64,000 nt of DNA, taken from contig CAJXVU010000006.1 of NCBI GenBank assembly GCA_913062555.1, forward strand, positions 51,186 through 115,185. Reading direction: 5' to 3'. The position numbers were made by a program, and so were the translations under genes. The notes below the pieces were generated by a model that made no database searches, had not been told where the DNA came from, and saw only the letters and a list, made by a program, of their open reading frames with translations. Every line of letters starts with the position of its first letter. Position 1 is the first letter of the stretch. The DNA is from an uncultured Bacteroidota bacterium. Its GTDB lineage: Bacteria; Bacteroidota; Bacteroidia; Flavobacteriales; Flavobacteriaceae. Shown here piece by piece: positions 22,101 to 31,167 of the stretch.

Positions 22101-22126
22101 AGAATAAGTATTATTCTAATTTTCAT
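19109..22126 (-). CDS. secreted sortilin/BNR-type beta-propeller protein ('glycosyl hydrolase' by common annotation)
   Basis: Signal peptide; repeated GGTNW/GNTW and DPNDPNxLY motifs of VPS10/BNR propellers. Confidence 0.85.
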   Translation of the reverse strand: MKIRIILILSLMISGLTTQAQESEAIKRGKALFGDLRVRHIGPALMSGRINDLAIHPTNSKIIYAGTAGGGVWKSNDAGTIFHPVFDDYCQSIGAVAIDPNDPDNVIYVGTGETWTRNSVSIGDGLYKSIDGGTNWKKLGFDKSERIANIIVNPNNSDEIYVAVLGALWSDSDVRGVYKSLDAGATWNKVLYLDKTTGCADLTMDPNDPNILYASMWEFRRTGWSFNSGGDKSALYKSLDGGSTWNKIHNGFPEGKLGRLAIAVAPSDSNILYTVIEAEAAKKKGLYKSTDAGASWKQLNNDFGITVRPFYFSRITVDPKNPDIVVKAGLTGSISRDGGKTFSTLGNMHGDIHDIVFDQNDSERMFVGTDGGVYRSWNGGTTMEIVENLPLSQFYHISVDNAEPYNIYGGLQDNGSWYGPSHSSGGINARDWNSIGGGDGFRVLKHPTKNIIYSEMQGAANVWRYDVDNSLIKTVQPLPQIGHAKLRFNWNAPMAISSHQPDRFYMGSQFLHISEDMGNSWTIISPDLTTNDANKQQQEASGGLSMDNSGAENHTTIFTIAESPLDADVIWVGTDDGNVQITKNAGKTWSNTIDNISGLPKHTWVYHIEASSHDKATAYAVFEGHTNGDMTPYTYKTTDYGLTWESIITDDVQGFVRNIQEDYVNPDLLFLGTEFGLYITLNGGNTWNKFTENMPSVAVHFIDLQKQTNDLVMGTHGRGVIIIDDISPLREINKEVMLKKVHFFKTKPTVMRDQRGFVGNFGGETQFVGANPSRAVQIKYLLTKRHTFGKMSLEIQDLEGRKITSLGPGKSKGINIVYWNYSMNQPKVAKGKTISYGGFASPRVKAGSYKAVLTKGKASYEQIFEVVYDDNSGLSVGERKTKHDVTMKMYHMIEALAYIVYELDEILKTNPKEKIAMALTTLKKTLVITTGDNYVSSAEPQLRELMADLYSKIAGSYDVASPAEMANLKLIEARFIMAKADFDKLKKKAKLKNFVLKTYDEFVND

Positions 22127-22145
22127 ATGTTTGAATTTTAAAAAT

Positions 22146-22175
22146 AAAAAAGCGCCTTTTAAAAAAGGCGCTTTT
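22146..22175. terminator. Rho-independent terminator
   Basis: aaaagcgccttttaaaaaaggcgctttt. Confidence 0.8.
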
Positions 22176-22182
22176 AATGATT

Positions 22183-22944
22183 TTAGTTTTTGATAGCTGG
22201 CGTTTTTTCAGCTTCTACAGATTTTGCAAAATCGGCATCTTCAACTTCAGGGTTTATGATTATGCTTGTAAAAGTCATTGTCATCCCCTGTATTTCTGTT
22301 GTAAACGGAAAATACAATCCGTCTACCTCCTGATAATCACTAAGTGGTGTTTTCATTAGTTGTCCTTTTGCTGGTCCAGTTGGAACCTCTGCTTCAGTTA
22401 AAATAGGAACAAATGTGTCTGTTTCAAAATAATAAAAACTTATATTAGGAACCACTTCACCTTTAATTGTATGTGGTTTTTTGGTAAGCTTTAGCTTAAA
22501 ACATTCAGTCCCTTCTTGTGTTTCTGTACCCATAAGTTCAATGGTATAGCCTTTGTCTTTATAATTTAAAAATGGATTAGGGAAATCTCTAAATTCTTCA
22601 AGAATCATTTTTGTTTCATCGGCTGGCATTTCTTCAACAGCTTGAGCCATCATATTAAACATCCAAACTTTTGTTCCATCAGTAAACAGTTGCTTTATTT
22701 TTTTACCTTGAAATTCAATTTGGGCGTACATACGTCCGTCCTTCATAGTCACCGTTTCCATTGGTATTTTCATGCCTTGTGCATTTAACTCACCTTTCAT
22801 TTTTATGCCTTGAACTTTAAGTAAATTTTCTTCGCCACCAATAGCTTCAAGATAGTTTGCTACAATTTCAGCTGCTGTTTGGGCATTACCCTGTCCTGAA
22901 AAGCTAAGCACCAATGCTAATACTAATAATCTAAAATTTCTCAT
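22183..22944 (-). CDS. secreted LolA-like / outer membrane lipoprotein-sorting family protein
   Basis: Signal peptide ending GNAQ; AAEIVANYLEAIGGEENLLKVQGIKMKGE; LolA-like architecture. Confidence 0.65.
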   Translation of the reverse strand: MRNFRLLVLALVLSFSGQGNAQTAAEIVANYLEAIGGEENLLKVQGIKMKGELNAQGMKIPMETVTMKDGRMYAQIEFQGKKIKQLFTDGTKVWMFNMMAQAVEEMPADETKMILEEFRDFPNPFLNYKDKGYTIELMGTETQEGTECFKLKLTKKPHTIKGEVVPNISFYYFETDTFVPILTEAEVPTGPAKGQLMKTPLSDYQEVDGLYFPFTTEIQGMTMTFTSIIINPEVEDADFAKSVEAEKTPAIKN

Positions 22945-23142
22945 GTTTTTATAGTGTGTGTGTTAATGTTTATTAATTGGTCACACAATGTAGTGAATTG
23001 TTACATCTGGTTTCCTCTTATTTCTAAAAAAAATGACTCAAAACAAACATAATAGAACTGAAAAGAGTTAGCTAAAATAAAAGTTAAAATGATGCCTTAT
23101 AGAAATGTATCTTTAAGATCTATAATTAATCACTTTTGTAAC

Positions 23143-23892
23143 ATGTGTTATGATATAAAAACAAGTTTAGAAACGCAATTAAAAAGGGCAATACGATTCG
23201 GGCAATTGGATGCTATCTTAGAAATTGAGGAGAAACTTCGTCCATTTTCGGAGTCAAACCTGCATCATGTTTCCGGATATGCTCATCCTAAATTATATAT
23301 CTATACCAATGAATCGCCTAAAATACCAGTCATATCATTATGGGGATTGGTCCCTAATTGGGTAAAAACTGAAGTACAGTTCTTGAAATTTTGGAATGCC
23401 ACTTTAAATGCCCGGGTTGAAACTATTTTTGAAAAACCATCTTTTAAACATTCTGCGAAACACCAACGCTGCTTGATTTATGTTGATGGCTTTTACGAAC
23501 ACCACCATTATAAAGGAAAAACCTATCCGTTTTATATAAAAAACAAAAGTGATCTACCCTTATGTTTTGCGGGACTATGGAGTGACTGGTTAAACCCTGC
23601 AACAGGCGAACTCATCAACACCTTTAGCATTGTGACGAGAAAAGGAAATCCGTTTATGGCTAAAATTCACAATAATCCCAAGTTGAAAGAACCTAGAATG
23701 CCTTTAATGCTCAATAATGAGATGGAAGCAGAGTGGTTAAACATAGCGCCATTAAGTCTCAACAAACTCGCTACACAAGCTTCAGAAATTGAGCTTTCGG
23801 CCCATACTGTTGGAAGGTTGAGAGGCAATGCATATTTGGGAAATGTAGCAGAGGTAAGTGAGCGACATAAATATGAAGAATTAGTGTTTTAA
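23143..23892 (+). CDS. SOS response-associated peptidase (SRAP/HMCES/YedK family)
   Basis: MCYDIKTS start with Cys2; LWGLVPNWV; LNARVETIFEKPSFK; CLIYVDGFYEHHH. Confidence 0.93.
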   Translation: MCYDIKTSLETQLKRAIRFGQLDAILEIEEKLRPFSESNLHHVSGYAHPKLYIYTNESPKIPVISLWGLVPNWVKTEVQFLKFWNATLNARVETIFEKPSFKHSAKHQRCLIYVDGFYEHHHYKGKTYPFYIKNKSDLPLCFAGLWSDWLNPATGELINTFSIVTRKGNPFMAKIHNNPKLKEPRMPLMLNNEMEAEWLNIAPLSLNKLATQASEIELSAHTVGRLRGNAYLGNVAEVSERHKYEELVF

Positions 23893-23952
23893 ACAATGGA
23901 CTGAATATGTATATTTGAAGGAAATATTAATTAACCCATTCAGATATAAAAG

Positions 23953-25644
23953 ATGCAAAAACAACTCATTGAATGCGTACCAAATATAAGTGAAGGACGT
24001 GATCTTGTTAAAATAAATGAAATCGCTAAAATTGTTGAAACCATTGATGGAATAAAACTTTTAGACGTAGACCCAGGAGCAGCCACTAATAGAACTGTTA
24101 TTACCTTTGTTGGTGAACCAGATCAGGTTGTTGATGCTGCGTTTTTACTAATTCAAAAGGCCGCACAACTAATTGATATGAGTAAACATACTGGAGAGCA
24201 TCCTCGTTTTGGAGCTACAGATGTTTGTCCGATGGTACCTATTTCAGGAATTACTTTAGAAGAAACAGCTACTTATGCACATAAATTAGGGGAACGTGTT
24301 GGCAAGCAATTAAACATTCCGGTATATCTTTATGAAAATGCAGCCCAAGAAGATAAACGCGTGAATTTGGCCAATTGTAGAGCTGGTGAATATGAAGGAC
24401 TTCCTAAAAAACTTTCTGACCCTGAATGGAAACCCGATTTCGGACCTGCAGAGTATAGTGATAATGTTGCGACAACTGGAGTAACAGCGATTTCTGCTCG
24501 TGATTTTCTAGTCGCTTATAATGTAAATTTAAATACCACATCAACTAGACGTGCCAATGCGATTGCTTTTGATATTAGAGAAGCAGGACGCTTTAAACGT
24601 GAAGGCAATGCTATTACAGGAAAGAAAATTTTGGATGCTAACGGGGAAGCCATTAGAGTTCCTGGAAAGCTAAAGGCAGTAAAAGGCATTGGTTGGTATA
24701 TTGACGAATATGGGATCGCACAAATCTCTTATAATCTTACTAATATTAGTATTACCTCAATGCATGTGGCCTTTGACGAAACTTGTAAAGCTGCTGATTC
24801 ACGAGGTTTACGCGTAACAGGGTCTGAACTTATTGGTTTAATTCCGTTGAAAGCCATGCTTGACGCAGGAGATTATTTCTTGAAGAAACAAAATCGTTCT
24901 TTGGGAATTTCTGAAGCTGAAAAAATTAAAATAGCAGTAAAATCTTTAGGACTTGATGATTTAAAGCCTTTTAATCCGAATGAAAAGATTATTGAATATG
25001 TATTAAAAGGCGAAACAAAACAGCTCATTGATTTAACGCTAAGCGATTTTGCTGAAGAAACAGCTGGGGAATCTATGGCTCCAGGAGGCGGATCTATATC
25101 GGCTTATGTTGGGACTTTAGGCGTGTCATTAGGGACTATGGTTGCTAATTTATCGGGACATAAAGCAGGATGGGATGACCGTTGGGAAGAATTCTCAAAT
25201 TGGGCTGTAAAAGGACAAGTTTATAAGAATAAATTATTAGCCTTGGTTGATGAAGACACCAATGCGTTTAATAAAATTATTGACGGATTTAGAATGCCAA
25301 AATCTTCTGATCAAGAAAAGGAAGATCGTGCAAATGCGATAGAAGCTGCCACAATTTATGCTACTGAAGTACCTTTAATGGTCATGGAAACGGCTTGTGA
25401 TTCAATAGAAGTGATGATGGCTATGGCTAAAATCGGATTGCAAAATTCACTTTCCGATGCTGGTGTAGGGGCATTATGCGCACGTACTGCCGTTTATGGC
25501 GCCTATTTTAATGTGCGGATTAATGCCAAAGATATTAAAGATAGAACAGCCGCAGATGCACTTTTAGGTCGTGCAAAAACGACTTTCGATAAAACTATCG
25601 CTTTAGAAAATGAGATGATTGATTATATTAATGAGAAAATCTAA
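23953..25644 (+). CDS. ftcD: bifunctional glutamate formimidoyltransferase / formimidoyltetrahydrofolate cyclodeaminase
   Basis: LIECVPNISEGRD; HPRFGATDVCPMVPI; C-terminal cyclodeaminase GESMAPGGGSISAYVGTLG. Confidence 0.95.
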   Translation: MQKQLIECVPNISEGRDLVKINEIAKIVETIDGIKLLDVDPGAATNRTVITFVGEPDQVVDAAFLLIQKAAQLIDMSKHTGEHPRFGATDVCPMVPISGITLEETATYAHKLGERVGKQLNIPVYLYENAAQEDKRVNLANCRAGEYEGLPKKLSDPEWKPDFGPAEYSDNVATTGVTAISARDFLVAYNVNLNTTSTRRANAIAFDIREAGRFKREGNAITGKKILDANGEAIRVPGKLKAVKGIGWYIDEYGIAQISYNLTNISITSMHVAFDETCKAADSRGLRVTGSELIGLIPLKAMLDAGDYFLKKQNRSLGISEAEKIKIAVKSLGLDDLKPFNPNEKIIEYVLKGETKQLIDLTLSDFAEETAGESMAPGGGSISAYVGTLGVSLGTMVANLSGHKAGWDDRWEEFSNWAVKGQVYKNKLLALVDEDTNAFNKIIDGFRMPKSSDQEKEDRANAIEAATIYATEVPLMVMETACDSIEVMMAMAKIGLQNSLSDAGVGALCARTAVYGAYFNVRINAKDIKDRTAADALLGRAKTTFDKTIALENEMIDYINEKI

Positions 25645-25680
25645 ATAAATCTTAATTAACCTAAAATAAACGACTACCAA

Positions 25681-26067
25681 ATGAATTATCATACACGAAA
25701 ATGGATAAAACCGGAAGATTTAAATCCAAACAGAACCTTATTTGGTGGTCGTTTACTAGAATGGATCGACGAGGAGGCCGCTTTATATGCCGTCGTTCAA
25801 CTTGAGAACCAGCAAATAGTAACCAAATTTATTACAGAAATTGATTTTAAAAGCTCGGCAAGAGAAGGTGATATCATTGAAATTGGGATAGAAGCCACTG
25901 CTTTTGGTAGGGCTTCATTAACACTGCGTTGTAAAGTGCGCAATATGATGACCAAAGAACTCATTATCACCATCGAGAAAATTGTAATGGTGAATATGGA
26001 TGCTAATGGCAAACCAAAACCACATGGAAAAACCAAGATTGAATTCGTAGAAGACAGACTTAAGTAA
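25681..26067 (+). CDS. acyl-CoA thioesterase (hotdog fold)
   Basis: NRTLFGGRLLEWIDEEAALYA; IDFKSSAREGDIIEI. Confidence 0.9.
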   Translation: MNYHTRKWIKPEDLNPNRTLFGGRLLEWIDEEAALYAVVQLENQQIVTKFITEIDFKSSAREGDIIEIGIEATAFGRASLTLRCKVRNMMTKELIITIEKIVMVNMDANGKPKPHGKTKIEFVEDRLK

Positions 26068-26103
26068 TTTCGCTAAGCTGCAAAAGCTTGACAAACTTTC
26101 ATA

Positions 26104-26286
26104 TATTATATCTCAGCAAAGAAAATCACGCTGCCATTGTATACTCATTGCTTGAAGAAATCTACCATGGGCTTAACTAAGGATAAGCTTATATTCGGCA
26201 ATGCGGATGATTTATAAACGCATTGGCTTTCGTAAAAATGCATCACTCTATAAACCACTCAACAACTTGATTTTATTGAGTTAAGC
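26104..26286 (+). pseudogene. decayed GNAT acetyltransferase remnant (C-terminal part)
   Basis: Broken frames: ...SLYSAMRMIYKRIGFRKNASLYKPLNNLILLS* resembles a GNAT C-terminus (xIYKRIGFRK); upstream pieces only in other frames. Confidence 0.45.
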
Positions 26287-26376
26287 ATAGTTTTGTTGCT
26301 TGTGATTAATCCCATAAAAAATGTTGACTATCGTATCCTTGATGAGCAATTCCGATACATTTTAGGCTAGTTTTTA

Positions 26377-26384
26377 TAATTTTG
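26377..26384 (+). promoter_or_regulatory. candidate -7 element of leuC promoter
   Basis: TAatTTTG matches Bacteroidetes TAnnTTTG; no clear -33 partner seen. Confidence 0.4.
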
Positions 26385-26441
26385 CGAACTTAAATTTAAC
26401 GTGCTGTTAGTTTTAATTACAGCTTAGAAATTATAGAGTTT

Positions 26442-27839
26442 ATGAGTAAAACATTGTTTGACAAAGTATGGGATTCACATGTGGTTAAATCCGTTAAAGG
26501 TGGTCCCGATGTATTTTTTATAGATCGCCATTTTATTCATGAAGTGACTAGTCCTGTCGCCTTTTTAGGCTTAAAATCTAGAGGTTTAAGCGTAATGTAT
26601 CCAGAGCGTACATTTGCAACTGCCGATCATAATACGCCAACCATCAATCAGCATTTACCTGTTGAAGATCCACTTTCGGCAAATCAATTAAAAACTTTAG
26701 AAGAAAATTCTAAATTACATGGGATTAGCCATTGGGGATTAGGACATGAAAACAATGGAATTGTTCACGTGGTAGGTCCTGAACATGGAATTACACTACC
26801 TGGAGCTACTATTGTTTGTGGAGATTCACATACATCAACACATGGTGCTTTTGGAGCAATTGCCTTTGGCATTGGAACTTCGGAAGTAGAAATGGTATTG
26901 TCTACACAATGTATTATGCAGCCAAAACCTAAAAAAATGCGCATTAATGTAAATGGGCATTTAGGGAATGGGGTAACACCTAAAGACGTGGCATTATATA
27001 TTATTGCAAAATTAACAACTTCTGGTGCAACCGGATACTTTGTAGAATATGCAGGGGATGTTTTTGAAAATATGACCATGGAAGGCCGTATGACGGTTTG
27101 TAACTTAAGTATTGAAATGGGAGCCCGTGGCGGTATGATCGCACCTGATCAGAAAACGTACAACTATTTAGAAGGTCGTTCTCAAACACCAAAAGGAGAC
27201 GCTTGGGATACAGCATTAGCCTATTGGAAAACTTTAAAGACTGATGACGATGCACAATTCGATAAAGAATTGACTTTTGTAGCTAGTGATATTGAGCCAA
27301 TGATTACTTATGGAACAAATCCAGGTATGGGAATTGGTATTTCAAAAAGTATTCCCCTTTCAGAAGCACTTGTTGGTGGAGAGAAGACTACTTATAAGAA
27401 ATCTTTGGACTATATGGGATATCATGAAAATGAACCTATGATAGGCAAACAAGTCGATTTTGTTTTCGTAGGAAGTTGTACCAATGGTAGAATTGAAGAT
27501 TTTCGTGATTTCGCATCTATTATTAAAGGTAAGCAAAAAGCAGAAAATGTGACTGCATGGCTTGTGCCAGGATCACATATTGTAGAAGCACAGATCAAAG
27601 AGGAAGGCATATTGGATATTATTACTGAAGCTGGATTCGCATTGCGTCAACCAGGATGTTCCGCGTGTTTAGCTATGAATGATGATAAAGTACCGGCTGG
27701 GAAATATGCAGTGAGTACTTCAAACAGAAACTTTGAAGGCCGTCAAGGTCCTGGATCAAGAACATTATTGGCAAGTCCGCTTGTCGCAGCGGCAGCGGCC
27801 GTTACAGGAGTAGTAACGGATCCAAGAGATTTATTATAA
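26442..27839 (+). CDS. leuC: 3-isopropylmalate dehydratase large subunit
   Basis: [48 protein letters not shown]. Confidence 0.97.
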   Translation: MSKTLFDKVWDSHVVKSVKGGPDVFFIDRHFIHEVTSPVAFLGLKSRGLSVMYPERTFATADHNTPTINQHLPVEDPLSANQLKTLEENSKLHGISHWGLGHENNGIVHVVGPEHGITLPGATIVCGDSHTSTHGAFGAIAFGIGTSEVEMVLSTQCIMQPKPKKMRINVNGHLGNGVTPKDVALYIIAKLTTSGATGYFVEYAGDVFENMTMEGRMTVCNLSIEMGARGGMIAPDQKTYNYLEGRSQTPKGDAWDTALAYWKTLKTDDDAQFDKELTFVASDIEPMITYGTNPGMGIGISKSIPLSEALVGGEKTTYKKSLDYMGYHENEPMIGKQVDFVFVGSCTNGRIEDFRDFASIIKGKQKAENVTAWLVPGSHIVEAQIKEEGILDIITEAGFALRQPGCSACLAMNDDKVPAGKYAVSTSNRNFEGRQGPGSRTLLASPLVAAAAAVTGVVTDPRDLL

Positions 27840-27883
27840 TATTAATCAAAAACATCAAACTTTAAGTTTGATACCACTATAAT

Positions 27884-28480
27884 ATGGCTTACGATAAATT
27901 TAATATACTTAAAAGTACTGCAGTTCCATTACCATTGGAAAATGTAGATACCGATCAAATTATTCCTGCACGATTTTTAAAAGCGACAGAGCGTAAGGGC
28001 TTTGGAGATAATCTTTTTCGGGATTGGCGTTATAATAGCGATGATACCCCTAAAGAGAGTTTTGTATTAAACAATTCAATTTATGGCGGAAAAATACTAG
28101 TTGGTGGACGTAACTTTGGTTCAGGATCTTCAAGAGAACATGCTGCATGGGCGGTTTATGATTATGGCTTCAGATGTGTTGTGTCTAGTTTCTTTGCAGA
28201 TATTTTTAGAAATAACTGTTTGAATATTGGCGTACTACCTGTTCAGGTGAGCGCTGAGTTCTCAGAGCAAATCTTTAATGCTATCTATGACGACCCTAAT
28301 ACGGAATTGGAAATAAACCTTCCAGAACAAACCATTAGCATTTCGTCAACTAGAGCTTCGGAAACTTTCGAGATTAATTCTTATAAAAAAGAAAATTTAA
28401 CTAATGGCTTTGATGACATTGATTATTTACAAAATATAAAAGGTGAGATAGAAACTTTTGCTAAAGATCTTATCATCTAA
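27884..28480 (+). CDS. leuD: 3-isopropylmalate dehydratase small subunit
   Basis: NVDTDQIIPARFLK; GGRNFGSGSSREHAAWA. Confidence 0.97.
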   Translation: MAYDKFNILKSTAVPLPLENVDTDQIIPARFLKATERKGFGDNLFRDWRYNSDDTPKESFVLNNSIYGGKILVGGRNFGSGSSREHAAWAVYDYGFRCVVSSFFADIFRNNCLNIGVLPVQVSAEFSEQIFNAIYDDPNTELEINLPEQTISISSTRASETFEINSYKKENLTNGFDDIDYLQNIKGEIETFAKDLII

Positions 28481-30007
28481 ATGGATCAAAGGAGAATTGA
28501 AATAATGGATACCACATTACGAGATGGAGAACAAACCTCTAGCGTATCCTTTTCACCGTCGGAAAAACTAACAATTGCTAAACTTTTGTTAGAAGAATTG
28601 AAAGTTGATCGTATTGAAATAGCTTCTGCCAGAGTATCGGAAGGCGAATTTCAAGCCGTAAAAAGTATTACAAGTTGGGCTGCTAAAACCGGCTATTTGG
28701 ATGCTATTGAAGTCTTAACTTTTGTCGACAATGGTGTTTCAATTGCTTGGATGAAAGATTCCGGAGCCAAAGTTCAAAATTTATTAACCAAGGGCTCTTT
28801 AAATCATTTAACACATCAACTAAAGAAAACTTCTGAACAGCATTTTAGTGAAATTGCCAATGCCGTTAAGCAAGCACAAGATAATGGTATTGTTACCAAT
28901 GTTTATTTAGAAGATTGGAGTAATGGCATGCGAAATTCAAAAGCCTATGTTTTTGAATTCTTAGAATTTCTATCGCAACAACCCGTGAAACGTATTATGC
29001 TTCCTGATACTTTGGGAGTTTTAAGACCTGAGGAAGCTTATGAATTTGTTTCAGAAATAAAGACAAAATATCCTCATTTACATTTTGATTTCCATGCACA
29101 TAACGATTACGACTTGAGCGTATCGAATGTTATGGAAGCCCTAAAAGCTGGAGCCGACGGACTTCATCTTACTGTTAATGGGATGGGGGAGCGCGCAGGG
29201 AATGCCCCTATGGCAAGTGTTGTCGCTGTTATTAATGATTTCATGCCAAATATTCAAACTGCAGTAAATGAACAGGTTTTATTTACGGTGAGTAAATTGG
29301 TAGAAACCTTTTCGGGGTTTATGATTCCGGCAAACAAACCTGTTATTGGCGCTAATGTATTTACACAAACAGCAGGGATACATGCCGATGGAGATAATAA
29401 AAAGAATCTCTATTTTAATGATTTATTACCGGAGCGCTTCGGAAGAAAACGAAAATATGCCCTAGGTAAATCTTCAGGAAAGGCGAATATTCAGAAAAAT
29501 TTACAAGAACTCGGATTGCAATTAAACGATCAGGAGTTAAAAATGGTTACCGCCCGAATCATCGAATTGGGTGATAAGAAACAAGTGGTGACTAAAGAAG
29601 ACTTGCCCTATATCATTTCTGATGTTTTAGACAGTTATGATTATGAAGTTAATGTGTGTGTGGATTCTTATGTATTGACCCATTCTAAAGGCTTACGGCC
29701 TTCTACCACAGTGTCATTGACCATTAAAGGAAAAACTTATGAGCAAAGTGCTCAAGGTGACGGACAATTTGATGCCTTTATGAATGCCCTTCGAAAAATC
29801 TATAAGAAGGATCCTTTAACGACGCTTCCAGAGCTGATTGATTATGCAGTTAGGATTCCACCAGGAAGTCATTCTGATGCCTTATGTGAAACGATTATCA
29901 CATGGAAAACAGCAGAAAAAGAATTTAAAACCCGAGGCTTAGATTCCGATCAAACCGTATCGGCTATTAAGTCTACAGAAAAAATGTTAAATATTATTAC
30001 CAAATAA
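28481..30007 (+). CDS. 2-isopropylmalate synthase-family enzyme with C-terminal regulatory domain (IPMS or citramalate synthase)
   Basis: IMDTTLRDGEQTSSVSFS; DFHAHNDYDLSV; LeuA dimer-type C-terminal domain; abuts leuD. Confidence 0.85.
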   Translation: MDQRRIEIMDTTLRDGEQTSSVSFSPSEKLTIAKLLLEELKVDRIEIASARVSEGEFQAVKSITSWAAKTGYLDAIEVLTFVDNGVSIAWMKDSGAKVQNLLTKGSLNHLTHQLKKTSEQHFSEIANAVKQAQDNGIVTNVYLEDWSNGMRNSKAYVFEFLEFLSQQPVKRIMLPDTLGVLRPEEAYEFVSEIKTKYPHLHFDFHAHNDYDLSVSNVMEALKAGADGLHLTVNGMGERAGNAPMASVVAVINDFMPNIQTAVNEQVLFTVSKLVETFSGFMIPANKPVIGANVFTQTAGIHADGDNKKNLYFNDLLPERFGRKRKYALGKSSGKANIQKNLQELGLQLNDQELKMVTARIIELGDKKQVVTKEDLPYIISDVLDSYDYEVNVCVDSYVLTHSKGLRPSTTVSLTIKGKTYEQSAQGDGQFDAFMNALRKIYKKDPLTTLPELIDYAVRIPPGSHSDALCETIITWKTAEKEFKTRGLDSDQTVSAIKSTEKMLNIITK

Positions 30008-30011
30008 ACAT

Positions 30012-31070
30012 ATGAAATTAAATATAGCATTATTAGCAGGAGATGGAATTGGCCCTGAGGTAATCGCACAAGCCGTAAAGGTAAGTGATGCCATTGCCAC
30101 AAAGTTTAACCATGATATTACTTGGACATCTGGAATTACTGGTGCCGCAGCAATTGATGCCTGTGGAGAACCGTACCCAGATGAAACCCATGAGATTTGT
30201 ATGAATGCAGATGCGGTTTTATTTGGCGCTATTGGTCACCCGAAATATGATAACGATCCAACTGCAAAAGTACGTCCAGAACAGGGATTACTTAAAATGC
30301 GTAAAAAATTAGGTCTCTTTGCCAATGTACGCCCAACCTTTACTTTTCCCTCATTAATTGATAAATCGCCTTTAAAACGCGAGCGTATTGAAGGTACCGA
30401 TTTGGTGTTTTTAAGAGAGCTAACTGGTGGAATATACTTTGGTGAAAAAGGAAGACGTGATGGTGGTAATACAGCTTTTGATAACTGTGTGTACACCAGA
30501 GCAGAAGTGATAAGACTGGCAAAAAAAGGATTTGAATTGGCGATGACTCGTACAAAAAAATTATGCTGTGTTGATAAAGCCAATGTCCTAGAAACTTCAC
30601 GTTTATGGCGTGAAACGGTTCAGGCAATGGAGAAAGACTATCCTGAAGTGGAAGTGAGTTATGAATTTGTTGATGCTGTCGCGATGCGATTGGTACAATG
30701 GCCAAATTCATATGATGTATTGATTACCGAAAACCTATTTGGAGACATTTTAACAGATGAAGCTTCCGTAATTTCAGGATCTATGGGATTAATGCCATCG
30801 GCTTCTGTTGGTGAGCATACGGCCTTATTTGAGCCTATTCACGGCTCATATCCACAGGCGACAGGACTTGATATTGCAAATCCATTGGCAACTGTATTAT
30901 CGGCAGCCATGATGTTTGAAGATGCTTTCGGACTTACACAAGAAGCCAAAGCCATTCGTGATGTGGTAAATGCATCACTAGCAGAAGGTATTGTTACTGA
31001 AGATTTATCAGGTGACAAAAAAGCTTATAAAACTAGTGAAGTTGGGGAGTGGTTAGCTAACAACATCTAA
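30012..31070 (+). CDS. leuB: 3-isopropylmalate dehydrogenase
   Basis: LLAGDGIGPEV; ENLFGDILTDEASVISGSMGLMPSAS; FEPIHGSYPQATG. Confidence 0.97.
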   Translation: MKLNIALLAGDGIGPEVIAQAVKVSDAIATKFNHDITWTSGITGAAAIDACGEPYPDETHEICMNADAVLFGAIGHPKYDNDPTAKVRPEQGLLKMRKKLGLFANVRPTFTFPSLIDKSPLKRERIEGTDLVFLRELTGGIYFGEKGRRDGGNTAFDNCVYTRAEVIRLAKKGFELAMTRTKKLCCVDKANVLETSRLWRETVQAMEKDYPEVEVSYEFVDAVAMRLVQWPNSYDVLITENLFGDILTDEASVISGSMGLMPSASVGEHTALFEPIHGSYPQATGLDIANPLATVLSAAMMFEDAFGLTQEAKAIRDVVNASLAEGIVTEDLSGDKKAYKTSEVGEWLANNI

Positions 31071-31101
31071 GCAATACATTTTTTACTGTTATTTTAAATA
31101 T

Positions 31102-31149
31102 AAAAGCGATAAAACTGAAGACTATACTTCAATTTTATCGCTTTTTTTT
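31102..31149. terminator. bidirectional terminator between leuB and mscS-like gene
   Basis: aagcgataaaa ctgaag actata cttcaa ttttatcgctt with flanking A/T runs. Confidence 0.85.
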
Positions 31150-31167
31150 AGCTTGTAAGCTTAATTA

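Noticed and set aside
26255-26370. Possible branched-chain leader peptide (reading ...SIVLLLVINPIKNVD...) before leuC
   Set aside because: No ATG start, no terminator hairpin after it, and the candidate TAatTTTG promoter at 26377-26384 lies downstream, so it would not be on the leu transcript
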